Below the pieces are notes generated by a model. The model was not told where the DNA came from. It searched no databases and saw only the letters and a list, made by a program, of their open reading frames with translations. The position numbers were made by a program, and so were the translations under genes. A stretch of 64,000 nt of DNA, from positions 62,001 through 126,000 of the forward strand of contig NZ_MEJH01000003.1 of NCBI RefSeq assembly GCF_001953635.1, read 5' to 3'. Positions 35,112 to 44,332 of the stretch are shown one piece after another; within the stretch, counting starts at the first letter, position 1; every line of letters starts with the position of its first letter. This stretch comes from Alteromonas abrolhosensis. GTDB taxonomy: Bacteria; Pseudomonadota; Gammaproteobacteria; Enterobacterales; Alteromonadaceae.

Positions 35112-38100
35112 TCAGAAGCTTGCGCTTACGTCCATGTAAAAATAACGACCGTAGTCACGATGTGCGTCGTTGAAGAATCCGAAGCTTTCCGCAGCTAATG
35201 GCGCGCGTTTATCTGTAAGGTTCTTCACCCCAAGACGGAAGCGTGTATCAACTTCTTGTATTTGGGTTTTATAGTCGAACGTTGCGTCAAACGTAGTCAT
35301 TGCTGGGATCACAAATCGCGTTCCGTCATCTAAGGTCAACTCACTTTGATAGAAACTGCCTATACGATAGCCAGATAGCGAAGCGCCGAATACTTCACCT
35401 CGCCACATTAAGCGTAAGCTGTGTTTATCTTCCTGATTGCCATTACGACCAACCAAATCAGCAAAGCCATCGACTGGGAAACTTGCTGGAAGCAAACCAC
35501 TCTCACTAGCTTCAACTAACTGGGTAGCTAGGCCGCCAGCTTCCTGCTCAAACTTCTCAAGGAACGATCCGTTATAATCGATTTTAAATCGGCCATAGTC
35601 AGTTTTAATGTTGTAGTAAATTCCTACGTCGTAACCACTAACCGTACGCTTATCTAAGTTTGCATAACGGTCGTCTATGTAGTTAATCTGACCCGCTGGG
35701 CAAATGCCAGCAGCCGTATAATACGCGGCTTCATCAGGGTCAATTTCTCCGCGATTTACGCTGGCGTTAAAGGTTGCGGCATCACAATTACCGTTGCCCT
35801 GCTCTAGGCGATATAGCAAATCAAGCAAGGAGTGGTTTTCTTCACCAAACAAACCAATCGTGTTTTCTTTCTCAATAGACCAGTAATCAAAGGTAATTGC
35901 TAAGCCGTCTAGGGGCTCAACTACAATTCCAACCGATATATTGTCAGACTCTTCTGGCTCTAGTTCCTGGCTACCTTGCGCAATACGTTGCAGAGAATAA
36001 GAACAATCCAATGTATCCTGATTCGGATCGCCTCCATTTTCTGCGGCGTATAAACAAGCGTAGTCAGTACGCGTTTGAGTGCGCGCAACGATTTCTTCAT
36101 TGATAGTAACTAGATTCGGCGCTCTGAACGCCTGAGACCACGAGCCTCTTAAAAGCACAGGTTCAAATGGTCGGTAACCGAAGGCCACTTTACCCACCGT
36201 TGTGTCACCTACGTCAGAAAAGTCTTCGTAACGGGCAGCTAACTGAATATCAAAGTTTTCAAACACCGGGATCTGCAGTTCGGCAAAAGCAGAAGCTACC
36301 GCTCGGTGCCCTGAATTGTCCGGTGTTGGGCTAGAGTTCACCACATCAGATACAAAGGGGTAGGTGTCACCGTCTGCGTCGATAAACTGAATAGTGCCAT
36401 CAAGTCGAGGGTCACGGTCATCTTTAAATGATTCGTGACGGTATTCAAGCCCCGCAACAAACCCTACGAACCCCGCGGGTAACTCGTAAATTCCTGGGTT
36501 AGAGAACTTAATGTCAAAGGTTTTAAGCTCAGACTCACTCTTTCGATAAACATCGATGAGTGCGCGTTCAATATTAGAGTCTACACCTGCAGAAAACGGG
36601 TTATAAGCTGCTTCTGTTGTGTCGTTTAGCGCTTCCTGCATTAAGGTGTTAGAAACACGGTTATGAGTTACGTCATCTTTAGTGTCTTTTGACCAAGACA
36701 CGGCAGTTTCCCAGTCCCATTCCCCCCAGTATCCTCTTAATCCTTGCAGGAGTCGGAAAGTTTCGCCCGTATTCTCGACAATTCTTGGATACTCAGCGAA
36801 GCGATAGTTATCTATCGTCAATGCCGCGCCGTCACAAGAAACGCCAGCGGCAACTGCCGCATCGTCTAAGCGATTGGGCGAGCCACAAGGGCCAAAGGGG
36901 TTATAGTAATTGTCGGCGGCAACAATAAGTTTTGATGACGAAAATGATGCGGTAGGATGTCTTCGCAAATTTGTATTTGAGCGGTAGCCCAAGAACTCTG
37001 AAAAGGCCTCCCACCCATTTTCAAATGTGTGGTTTAAGTTAATGAAAACATTTGTACGGTCGAGCTTAGATGTAAGGTCGCGGTCTTGATTCATATTAAA
37101 GCGTACAGTGCCTTGTCCATCTGGTGCAGCACACAAGCCGTTACCTAACTCCCACGCACATCTTTCATCGCCGCTGGGGTAGGTTTCAAACTCACCACTT
37201 CCATCAACATAACCTTCCGTTCTCAATGGGTTACTTGACGTAACTCTATCGACAAAATCGAACTGACCGTACAAAGAGTTGGCACTTGTTGAATCAAATT
37301 CAGGATGTCCATACCAAGGGGAATCCTCAGGCAATCGATCGGTTAGATCTGCATTCGTCCATCGTGGATCATCTTGAGAGTTTACCCTGTCGCGTTGGTA
37401 ATAGTTTGCGATAACGCCAATATTGGTTTTACCACCATTGAAGGTTTTCCCCCAGTGCATGGATAGTGTCTGATCGTTTCGAGGTAAGTGCTCATATTCC
37501 TGCCACTTAACTCGCACATCAAAGCCTTCAAAGTTTGTCGGCGTTACCGTATTAACCACACCTGCAACGGCGTCTGCACCGTAGATTGCAGATGCTCCAT
37601 CACGCAAAACTTCTACGCGCTTTGCGCCATAAACAGGGATTAACTGTGAGTTGACCGAACTTACTGGAACGAAACTTCCCCCCACTTCTTCAGTCTGATA
37701 TGACGCTGAATTTACCATTCGACGGCCATTAATTAGTACTAGGGTGTTTCCTGTACCAATATTTCTTAAATTGAACGCGCCAACGTCACCGCGGGCAGCA
37801 TTTACGCCACCACTAATGTTGCCTGCTTCATTGAAGAAATTCTGCCCATTTTCTGGAATAAGCTGTAACAGGTCATCACCAGAGTCGACGCCCATGACTT
37901 CTATGTCTTCGGCGTCAAGTTGCGATACTGCTAGGGCTTCACTAATTTCAGCACCTTTAATTTGTGAGCCGACTACGGCTATTTTTTCGATTTGACTTTC
38001 GTCTTTGGGCTCGGTTTGAGCATGTGCGTAGGGTGAAAGAGATGTGGCTAATGCCACCATGCATACAGGCGAAAGTAGGCGTCGCCGCGTACGGATCACT

Positions 38101-38120
38101 TGGGTAATTTTATTAATCAT
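35112..38120 (-). CDS. TonB-dependent outer-membrane receptor
   Basis: A 1002-aa protein. The signal peptide is followed by EKIAVVGSQIKG (TonB-box and plug start), the plug domain (GDDLLQLIPENGQNFFNEAGN, then NTLVLINGRRMV and VEVLRDGASAIYGADAVAGVVN) and a long 22-strand barrel, ending RDYGRYFYMDVSASF with the C-terminal Phe needed for assembly. The large size and absence of siderophore features fit carbohydrate or polymer import. It begins about 89 bp downstream of the expected start of the sigma-54 promoter. Confidence 0.93.
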   Translation of the reverse strand: MINKITQVIRTRRRLLSPVCMVALATSLSPYAHAQTEPKDESQIEKIAVVGSQIKGAEISEALAVSQLDAEDIEVMGVDSGDDLLQLIPENGQNFFNEAGNISGGVNAARGDVGAFNLRNIGTGNTLVLINGRRMVNSASYQTEEVGGSFVPVSSVNSQLIPVYGAKRVEVLRDGASAIYGADAVAGVVNTVTPTNFEGFDVRVKWQEYEHLPRNDQTLSMHWGKTFNGGKTNIGVIANYYQRDRVNSQDDPRWTNADLTDRLPEDSPWYGHPEFDSTSANSLYGQFDFVDRVTSSNPLRTEGYVDGSGEFETYPSGDERCAWELGNGLCAAPDGQGTVRFNMNQDRDLTSKLDRTNVFINLNHTFENGWEAFSEFLGYRSNTNLRRHPTASFSSSKLIVAADNYYNPFGPCGSPNRLDDAAVAAGVSCDGAALTIDNYRFAEYPRIVENTGETFRLLQGLRGYWGEWDWETAVSWSKDTKDDVTHNRVSNTLMQEALNDTTEAAYNPFSAGVDSNIERALIDVYRKSESELKTFDIKFSNPGIYELPAGFVGFVAGLEYRHESFKDDRDPRLDGTIQFIDADGDTYPFVSDVVNSSPTPDNSGHRAVASAFAELQIPVFENFDIQLAARYEDFSDVGDTTVGKVAFGYRPFEPVLLRGSWSQAFRAPNLVTINEEIVARTQTRTDYACLYAAENGGDPNQDTLDCSYSLQRIAQGSQELEPEESDNISVGIVVEPLDGLAITFDYWSIEKENTIGLFGEENHSLLDLLYRLEQGNGNCDAATFNASVNRGEIDPDEAAYYTAAGICPAGQINYIDDRYANLDKRTVSGYDVGIYYNIKTDYGRFKIDYNGSFLEKFEQEAGGLATQLVEASESGLLPASFPVDGFADLVGRNGNQEDKHSLRLMWRGEVFGASLSGYRIGSFYQSELTLDDGTRFVIPAMTTFDATFDYKTQIQEVDTRFRLGVKNLTDKRAPLAAESFGFFNDAHRDYGRYFYMDVSASF

Positions 38121-38220
38121 TGTTTTACCTTAAAAGTGTTGAATGTGTCCTCAGCACAAATGATACACAATTGTTAAATGACATAATTGCGCAACATTTG
38201 TTACATCGATTCAACATAAG

Positions 38221-38236
38221 GCAAGGACCTTGCCAT
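38221..38236 (-). promoter_or_regulatory. sigma-54 (-24/-12) promoter
   Basis: The minus strand reads TGGCAAGGTCCTTGC. GG and GC are separated by exactly 10 bases, as required for RpoN promoters (consensus TGGCAC-N5-TTGC). Transcription would start about 90 bp before the receptor gene. The nearby activator DctD has the GAFTSA motif needed to act on such promoters. Confidence 0.75.
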
Positions 38237-38321
38237 ACTTACAAAGATAATAAAATCACATATATTTCAAAAGGATAACAAAACTCACTGTAGAGAGCCA
38301 CGCAATTCTGGGCTTAAAGGG

Positions 38322-38372
38322 GTGGAATGCCACACGTGAAAAATTTGTAAACGGGTGGAAATCCACCCGTTT
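38322..38372. promoter_or_regulatory. two dyads, probable DctD enhancer sites
   Basis: Site 1 is GTGGAATGCCAC (38322-38333). Site 2 is a perfect dyad with 11-bp arms at 38349-38359 and 38362-38372, centre GGTGGAAATCCACC. The centres are 33 bp apart, three helical turns, and 94 and 127 bp upstream of the -24 element. Rhizobial DctD sites, as I recall, share the GGAAATCC centre. The second site could also work as terminator for dctD, whose stop is 17 bp away. Confidence 0.65.
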
Positions 38373-38388
38373 AAAATCAAGGTGAGGA

Positions 38389-39735
38389 CTAAGAAAGTTT
38401 AAAGTCGTCTTTAACAAGACCGTACTTTCTCATTTTGTCGTACAGTGTCTTACGAGGTAAGCCTAACTCCTGCTGAACTTCAACCAACCTCCCGTCGTGC
38501 TCACGCAGTGTCGCCTCTAATACGCCTTTTTCATACTGTGCGACCTTGTCTGCTAAGGTTAATGCGTCACTGCTATCCTCACTATTTGGCTCGTCAAAAA
38601 TTGTTTGCCCCCCCATAAGAACAAAACGTTCAGCCGCATTGCGCAACTCTCTAATATTACCGGGCCAGTTATGTTGCTGAAGCCTTGAAAGCTGGTCATT
38701 TGTGAGACGAGGCGCATCAGTGTTAAAACGAGAACTCGCCAGTGCGGCATAGTGTTGGAATAAAAGAGAAATATCCTCTTTGCGTTCACGCAAGGGCGGA
38801 ATTTCAACGTTGATCACGTTTAGTCGGTAGAATAGATCCTCTCTGAACTCCCCTTTATCGACCAATTCAAGTAAGTCAATTTTCGCTGCGGCGATAACCC
38901 GAATATCTAAGTCTACGCTGCGGTTGCTACCAAGTGGCTCTATAACGCGATCTTCCAGAACACGCAGCAACTTAATCTGTAAAGCCATTGGCATGCTTTC
39001 AATTTCGTCCAGAAAGAACGTTCCGCCGTTTGCGTGTTCTATTTTTCCAATACGTTTCTTTTGTGCACTTGTGAATGCGCCAGCTTCAAAACCAAACAAT
39101 TCACTTTCAATCATGGTCTCTGGAATAGCGCCGCAGTTTATTGCAACAAAATTCTCGTTTCTTCGATGGCTGTTGTAGTGAAGAAATCTTGCAACCAAGT
39201 CTTTACCGGAACCCGTTTCTCCTCGAATAAGCACGTCGGCGGGTATATCTTTTATTTGCATCAACAACCGGCGTAACGCTTTAATTTTTTGAGTATTCCC
39301 AAGCAAGCGAGGCCCGGCACCGGTTTGTGCATCAAGTTCATCTTTCAGTGCGCGGTTTTCTAATACCAAAGCTCGCTTTTCCCCCGCTCGCTTTAGCACA
39401 TCTAAAATATATTCGTTGGAAAAGGGCTTTTCGATAAAATCATAAGCGCCCAATCGCATAGATTCCACCGCAGTGGAAATATCGCCATGCCCCGTTAGCA
39501 TCACAACCGTAAATTCAGCGTCAATCGACAGCGCATTCTTTAGAAAAGTGACTCCATCCATGTTGGGCATATTGATATCTGACAAAATAACACCGGGCCA
39601 ATCCCTATCAAGTTTGATTAGTGCATCGGCCGCGTTATCAAATACCTCTACATCGTACCCTTCTATTACCAGAAGCTGCTTTAGGGCATTCAATATAGTG
39701 GGTTCATCATCAATAATATAAATTGGAATGCTCAT
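38389..39735 (-). CDS. dctD: sigma-54-dependent C4-dicarboxylate response regulator
   Basis: A 448-aa NtrC-family activator. The receiver has phospho-acceptor Asp53 (VILSDINMPNMDG). The AAA+ domain has Walker A GETGSGKD, the sigma-54 contact loop FEAGAFTSAQ, Walker B GGTFFLDEIE and a C-terminal Fis-type HTH (LVEVQQELGLPRKTLYDKMRKYG). It remodels RpoN polymerase when phosphorylated by DctB. One base separates it from the dctB stop. Confidence 0.9.
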   Translation of the reverse strand: MSIPIYIIDDEPTILNALKQLLVIEGYDVEVFDNAADALIKLDRDWPGVILSDINMPNMDGVTFLKNALSIDAEFTVVMLTGHGDISTAVESMRLGAYDFIEKPFSNEYILDVLKRAGEKRALVLENRALKDELDAQTGAGPRLLGNTQKIKALRRLLMQIKDIPADVLIRGETGSGKDLVARFLHYNSHRRNENFVAINCGAIPETMIESELFGFEAGAFTSAQKKRIGKIEHANGGTFFLDEIESMPMALQIKLLRVLEDRVIEPLGSNRSVDLDIRVIAAAKIDLLELVDKGEFREDLFYRLNVINVEIPPLRERKEDISLLFQHYAALASSRFNTDAPRLTNDQLSRLQQHNWPGNIRELRNAAERFVLMGGQTIFDEPNSEDSSDALTLADKVAQYEKGVLEATLREHDGRLVEVQQELGLPRKTLYDKMRKYGLVKDDFKLS

Positions 39736-39736
39736 G

Positions 39737-41512
39737 CTACAAACTCTTGGTTATTGGAATTGTGAGTGTGAATATTGCGCCACCGTCGGGGTGGTTGTCG
39801 GCTGATATAGTACCGCTAAAAGTTGACATTATACGCTGAGAAATAGTTAGACCTAATCCTAACCCTTTGCTTTTAGTGGTATAAAAGGGCTCAAATACGG
39901 TTTGAAGCTGCGCTTCAGATAATCCGCTTCCGTAATCCCTCACTGTGATAAAAGCGTATTCAAGGTCGTTGTTTACAGCAATATCTACTTTTGCCGATTC
40001 TGCGTGTTCTTGGCTTTGAAGCGCGTTGTTCAACAAATTAACCAGCACTTGTTCTAACGGAACAGCCTCCGCTAAGACAGAAACCTCCTGGTCTTGGTAT
40101 TGCACCGATATTTCCGCTCCCATTTTGCTGATTTTACTTTCTAAAATGGATAAGGACGCAGAAATGGTATCAGCGACAATCACAGGCCCAATTTTGCCCG
40201 CTGACTTTCGCGCAAAAAGCTTATACTGAGCAACCATTGTTGCCATTTTCTGCACCAGCTTAATTATTTCGTCAGTAGTCTGCGCAATACCTTCCGTCTT
40301 ATTTCTAACAATCATAAGCTTTAATGTTTCACTGTACGTAAGCAAAGCTGTAAGTGGCTGGTTAAGCTCATGATTAATGCTTGCCGACATTTCGCCCAGC
40401 AAAGCCAGCTTTCCTGCTTGAATCAGCTCATTTTGTGTTTGCTTCAACCTAGATTCTGTCTGTTTTTGGATATCTATGGTTTTAAGCAATGTGCTATTAA
40501 TATCTTGAAGCTGGGCAGTTCTTTGCTCAACACGATGCTCTAATTGCTCGTTCGCTGCAGCGAGCTGTCGTTGAGCAATGTTGTTTCTTCGCCAAATCAT
40601 GCTGAGCAATGCAATTAACACGAAAAGAACTAGCGCTCCAAAACATATTGCCCCAACGAGCTTGTAGGCTTTTTTAATTGGGGTAAGAACAATCAGGTGC
40701 CAACCTACTTGCGGTAATGTTTTTGCTGCCAACAAATAAGTGCGGGGTTTTTCATGATAATTAAGTACTAATGTCTCAGCACTTAAAACCTGATGTAAGT
40801 TAGAAAAATCAGTTAGTTGTGCTAATGATCCAGTGCCGTATTGTCTCTGGCGTTTTATTTCAGCTTTGACTAAGCTAGGCAATTCAACAAGCGAAGTATA
40901 ATTCCAGTCGGAATGCGAACTATAGAAAACTGCACCATGATCATCGGTAACCATAAAGGGGGAGTCGTTATCGGCGCTATACTCTTCAATAACAGATAGC
41001 GCAACTTTCACAACCAATACCCCTATAATTTTTTCGCTATCTCTGACCGGAAAGGAAAAGTAGTATCCTCGTTTACGAGAAACAGTACCCAGCGCAAAGT
41101 AACTACCTTCACTTCCATTCATTGCCTGTTGAAAGTAAGGCCTAAACCCGTAGTTACTATTTACGAAACTATCTTCTTGCTGCCAATTGCTTGAAGCAAG
41201 GGTCACTCCGTCGCGAGACATCAGGTATACAGCATCGCTTGAAATCGATTCGTTGTAGGTACTCAACAAGCGGTTAACTTTGAGGACATTTTCGTTTGTC
41301 GGGGCTTGGAGTATTTCCTCAATTGCTGGATGAATGACGAGTACGCGAGGTAATGTACGATATTTATCGAGCTGAATTTCTAAACGGCTAGCTACATCTT
41401 GAATATTATTTTCAGCTTCAACTTTTAGCTTTTCTAAAACGTGGAAGTAAGACAATCCCCCCACCGCGAATAGATAGATAAAGCAAAGTAATGCTGTAAC
41501 GATACGGTACAC
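39737..41512 (-). CDS. dctB: C4-dicarboxylate sensor histidine kinase
   Basis: A 591-aa membrane kinase from a GTG start. A first helix (TALLCFIYLFAVGGLSYFHV) and a second near residue 285 flank a periplasmic double-Cache sensor. A coiled coil (QLEHRVEQRTAQLQDIN) leads to the H-box EMSASINHELNQPLTAL (phosphorylated His), N-box NNALQS, and G-boxes DYGSGL and KGLGLGLTIS. Layout and partner gene point to DctB. Ligand choice cannot be told from sequence. Confidence 0.88.
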   Translation of the reverse strand: MYRIVTALLCFIYLFAVGGLSYFHVLEKLKVEAENNIQDVASRLEIQLDKYRTLPRVLVIHPAIEEILQAPTNENVLKVNRLLSTYNESISSDAVYLMSRDGVTLASSNWQQEDSFVNSNYGFRPYFQQAMNGSEGSYFALGTVSRKRGYYFSFPVRDSEKIIGVLVVKVALSVIEEYSADNDSPFMVTDDHGAVFYSSHSDWNYTSLVELPSLVKAEIKRQRQYGTGSLAQLTDFSNLHQVLSAETLVLNYHEKPRTYLLAAKTLPQVGWHLIVLTPIKKAYKLVGAICFGALVLFVLIALLSMIWRRNNIAQRQLAAANEQLEHRVEQRTAQLQDINSTLLKTIDIQKQTESRLKQTQNELIQAGKLALLGEMSASINHELNQPLTALLTYSETLKLMIVRNKTEGIAQTTDEIIKLVQKMATMVAQYKLFARKSAGKIGPVIVADTISASLSILESKISKMGAEISVQYQDQEVSVLAEAVPLEQVLVNLLNNALQSQEHAESAKVDIAVNNDLEYAFITVRDYGSGLSEAQLQTVFEPFYTTKSKGLGLGLTISQRIMSTFSGTISADNHPDGGAIFTLTIPITKSL

Positions 41513-41761
41513 ACGAACCCCAAATCAGGCCAACTTCGGCACTTCAACAACTCAATAACAAAAAGCTGACAATTGTTTAATGCAAAGCAATATAACTGAA
41601 CTAACAACAATTTTATATGCTGAAATGGCATGGCTCGGATAATGAAAAATTCACCTAGTCGAAAAGCACGACAATGCATTTAATTTCTAAAATCCATCCC
41701 CATAATGATGAGGCTTCCGAAGTGGTTGGAAGTAATTATTGTTAAAAGGATATTAGAAACA

Positions 41762-42340
41762 ATGAAACGTACTATTCTCGCCAGTATCTTTGGCGCGCTT
41801 TCTTTAAATGCTTTCGCAGCTTCGCCTTCATATGACTTCGTTAAAGCTGGATACGTACAAGCAGATATTGAAAACGCAGGCGACTTCGAGCCAACGGGCT
41901 TTCAAATTCAAGGCTTTAAATCACTTAACGAAAATGTATACCTGACAGGTCGTTATGGTCAGTTAAGTGAAGATGAATATGGCGTTGACGGTGAACTAAA
42001 CTATGTCTCTGCAGGTTTTGGTTACCGCTATGGTTTAACTACAACAACTGACTTTTTTGGTGAGTTGACGTATGAGTATGTGGATGTTGACCTAGACTCA
42101 AGCTTCGCTTCTGCTGAAGCGGACGACAACGGCTACGGCATTACTGCCGGTATTCGTTCCATGCTTTCGGAGCAATTTGAGCTTCGCGGTGCTATCCGCT
42201 ATATCGACATTGAAGAAGATGAAACGGCTTTTGAAATTGGTGCAGATTATTTCTTTACGCCACAGTTTTCATTTGGTGCGACTTATGTGATAGCAGATGA
42301 TGTTGACCTACTAGGCGTATCTGCACGTTACACCTTCTAA
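41762..42340 (+). CDS. outer-membrane beta-barrel protein (OmpW/OmpA-like porin family)
   Basis: A 192-aa protein from the ATG at 41762; an upstream in-frame ATG adds 19 residues before the signal peptide (RTILASIFGALSLNAFA). The mature part is an eight-stranded barrel with many aromatic-ended strands (YDFVKAGYVQADI to VDLLGVSARYTF). It ends in Phe as outer-membrane proteins do. Exact family unknown. A strong terminator follows. Confidence 0.75.
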   Translation: MKRTILASIFGALSLNAFAASPSYDFVKAGYVQADIENAGDFEPTGFQIQGFKSLNENVYLTGRYGQLSEDEYGVDGELNYVSAGFGYRYGLTTTTDFFGELTYEYVDVDLDSSFASAEADDNGYGITAGIRSMLSEQFELRGAIRYIDIEEDETAFEIGADYFFTPQFSFGATYVIADDVDLLGVSARYTF

Positions 42341-42370
42341 CACCTTTGATGGGTTAACGTACTCGCAACA

Positions 42371-42398
42371 AAGCCACGTTACACAACGTGGCTTTTTT
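42371..42398 (+). terminator. intrinsic terminator after the barrel-protein gene
   Basis: AAGCCACGTT and AACGTGGCTT form a perfect 10-bp stem with loop ACAC, followed by TTTTA. A classic rho-independent terminator, 31 bp after the stop. Confidence 0.9.
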
Positions 42399-42460
42399 AT
42401 TGAGTTAAATAAACTCTCACCGAGAGTCACCTAAAAAGGTTCAGAACAAGCGCAACCGAC

Positions 42461-44005
42461 TTAATCTAAATACACTTCAAACTCTGCAATTTGTGGTCGT
42501 TGTGTCGCAGAATCGATGACAAAGTTGATTTTATCCAAATTGGTATTTGAAAACGAAATCGTACTTGGAATTGAGTTTCCTGATGCCAATACGCTGCCTG
42601 TGTCATTGTTCACAAGTTGCCATGAAGTTACCGCACCCTGAGTAGAAGAGGTCTCAATTATCCGTACAGTATTTACTGTCGTATTCAAGCGTTTAATGCT
42701 AATTCTTCCCGTCGTTCCGCTCGGAGACCAGTAAGTAGATACATCCCCATCCCTAACGTTCCCGTAACTTGTTCCACTGTACTTTGAGCTACCGTCAGAT
42801 TGAGCATTTAACGCTAAGTTGGTGCCGCTTGGCGGATTGCCTCCTGAGTTATCGCCACCTCCTGTATCGCCACCTCCTGTATCACCGCCGCCGTTGTCAC
42901 CACCTCCGGTATCGCCACCGCCACCAGTTGAACCGCAGCTACCGTCTGATACTGCAAGATTTTTGTTGGCACCAGCGGTGTTCTCAAGAATATCTCGTAT
43001 ACAAGATGCCCCATCTAGCGAGTAACTATAGGGAATAGATATTGATGCTGTAGATTGAACGTTTGGCCCTGCAGGTTCATAGTCACTGTCTGAGTCGCTC
43101 CACGTAACACCACTTCCGAAAGTGTTTCCCGCAACCTGCCAATAACCATCAGTTGTTGTATAAAACGTACCCAGAGGATCTTTACTATTCTCGAAATAGT
43201 TATTTTCTACTTTGACTTCGGCTCCTGCGCGGGAATTGATCCCCGAAGAGCGAACGCCGTCATAGTAGTTATTGTAAATGTGAGCTGTAGCGCCCCTCAC
43301 AAGGGGAACGCGTGAGTTCAAATTGTCAAAGATATTGTGGTGGTAGGTGATCGGACCGTTATTGACTTGTGATTCGCTTGAACCTACCAAACCACCTCGA
43401 TCTGAGTTACGTAAAATGCTGTAAGATAAGGTGATGTATTTCGAGTTATCCTTTATATCGAACAAGCCGTCATAACCATCACTTTCACCACCACTAGCCT
43501 CTAAGGTTACGTGGTCAACCCATACGTTGCGAACGTCTTTTTCTATCCCTATTGCATCGCCACCATTTGACGTGGGTGAACCCGATTTTTTGACATTTTT
43601 AACATGAACATTCCTTATAATGATGTTTTGGGAATTCCTTATATGTATACCCAGCTGGTCGAATGTAGCGCCACCGCCTACACCAATAAGTGTCACATTC
43701 GCGATGTCTTTTAACTCAATTTTGTCTTCTGCGGTATTACAGCTGTCTCCAGACACTTTTTCAGTATTACCATGATTGATTGTACCCGAGACTTGAATAA
43801 TGATTGGCGTTTCTGAGGTGTTTCTATTACACAATGCTTCGTGAATTTGTTTACCCGTAGAAGCTTGTACTACTTGTCCACCTTGACCGCCTGTCGTGCC
43901 TCCGTTCTGTGTGTGAAAACCTGAAGCAACTGCAGACGTAGAGACGGCAAAGGCTATTGATGATGCGATTATCGTCGATTGAAATGTAGGTAAGTTCTTT
44001 TTCAT
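42461..44005 (-). CDS. secreted pectate lyase (PL1) with C-terminal carbohydrate-binding domain
   Basis: A 514-aa protein. After a signal peptide (to SAVASG) comes a parallel beta-helix PL1 domain with DVRNVWVDHVTL, NNGPITYHHNIFDN and NSRVPLVRGATAHIYNNYYDG, where the catalytic Arg and Ca-binding Asp residues sit. A linker of repeated GGGDTGGG units (about residues 355-395) precedes a C-terminal F5/8-type binding domain (NLALNAQSDGSSKYSGTSYGNVRDGDVSTYW). It cleaves polygalacturonate by beta-elimination outside the cell, fitting an algal or plant debris diet. Confidence 0.88.
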   Translation of the reverse strand: MKKNLPTFQSTIIASSIAFAVSTSAVASGFHTQNGGTTGGQGGQVVQASTGKQIHEALCNRNTSETPIIIQVSGTINHGNTEKVSGDSCNTAEDKIELKDIANVTLIGVGGGATFDQLGIHIRNSQNIIIRNVHVKNVKKSGSPTSNGGDAIGIEKDVRNVWVDHVTLEASGGESDGYDGLFDIKDNSKYITLSYSILRNSDRGGLVGSSESQVNNGPITYHHNIFDNLNSRVPLVRGATAHIYNNYYDGVRSSGINSRAGAEVKVENNYFENSKDPLGTFYTTTDGYWQVAGNTFGSGVTWSDSDSDYEPAGPNVQSTASISIPYSYSLDGASCIRDILENTAGANKNLAVSDGSCGSTGGGGDTGGGDNGGGDTGGGDTGGGDNSGGNPPSGTNLALNAQSDGSSKYSGTSYGNVRDGDVSTYWSPSGTTGRISIKRLNTTVNTVRIIETSSTQGAVTSWQLVNNDTGSVLASGNSIPSTISFSNTNLDKINFVIDSATQRPQIAEFEVYLD

Positions 44006-44332
44006 TTTTTGTCCTTAGATTAATAATTAGAAGGGCGTACAGCTTCAATTACTCAACAAGACAACATCAATTAGTTCAGCTTTCTGTGTGAACTAAACGA
44101 ACTTAATCAACGCCCAAATTGCCACCGGTAGCAAAACAATAATAGCAACCAAATGAAAATAGTTAACAATCGCATTAATAACAAATTATTAATAAATATA
44201 ACAAAAAATGAACAATTAAAAATTTAGCACTATTAATCATATACTTAAATTATGCCGATCGCTGGAGAATACACCCACAAATGCTACCGGTATCCCAAAG
44301 GGTAGAGGTTAGTTTGTTGGTGATAAATTAAC
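44006..44332. other. 327-bp AT-rich intergenic region
   Basis: It separates the pectate lyase gene (promoter side) from the end of the MscS-like gene. The middle part is very AT-rich with several A-runs, as in a strong promoter region. I see no ORF, repeat or clear operator. Confidence 0.5.

Noticed and set aside
42769..43038. Repetitive ORFs on both strands at the pectate lyase linker
   Set aside because: They are alternative-frame readings of the GGGD-repeat linker, not separate genes or a CRISPR array.
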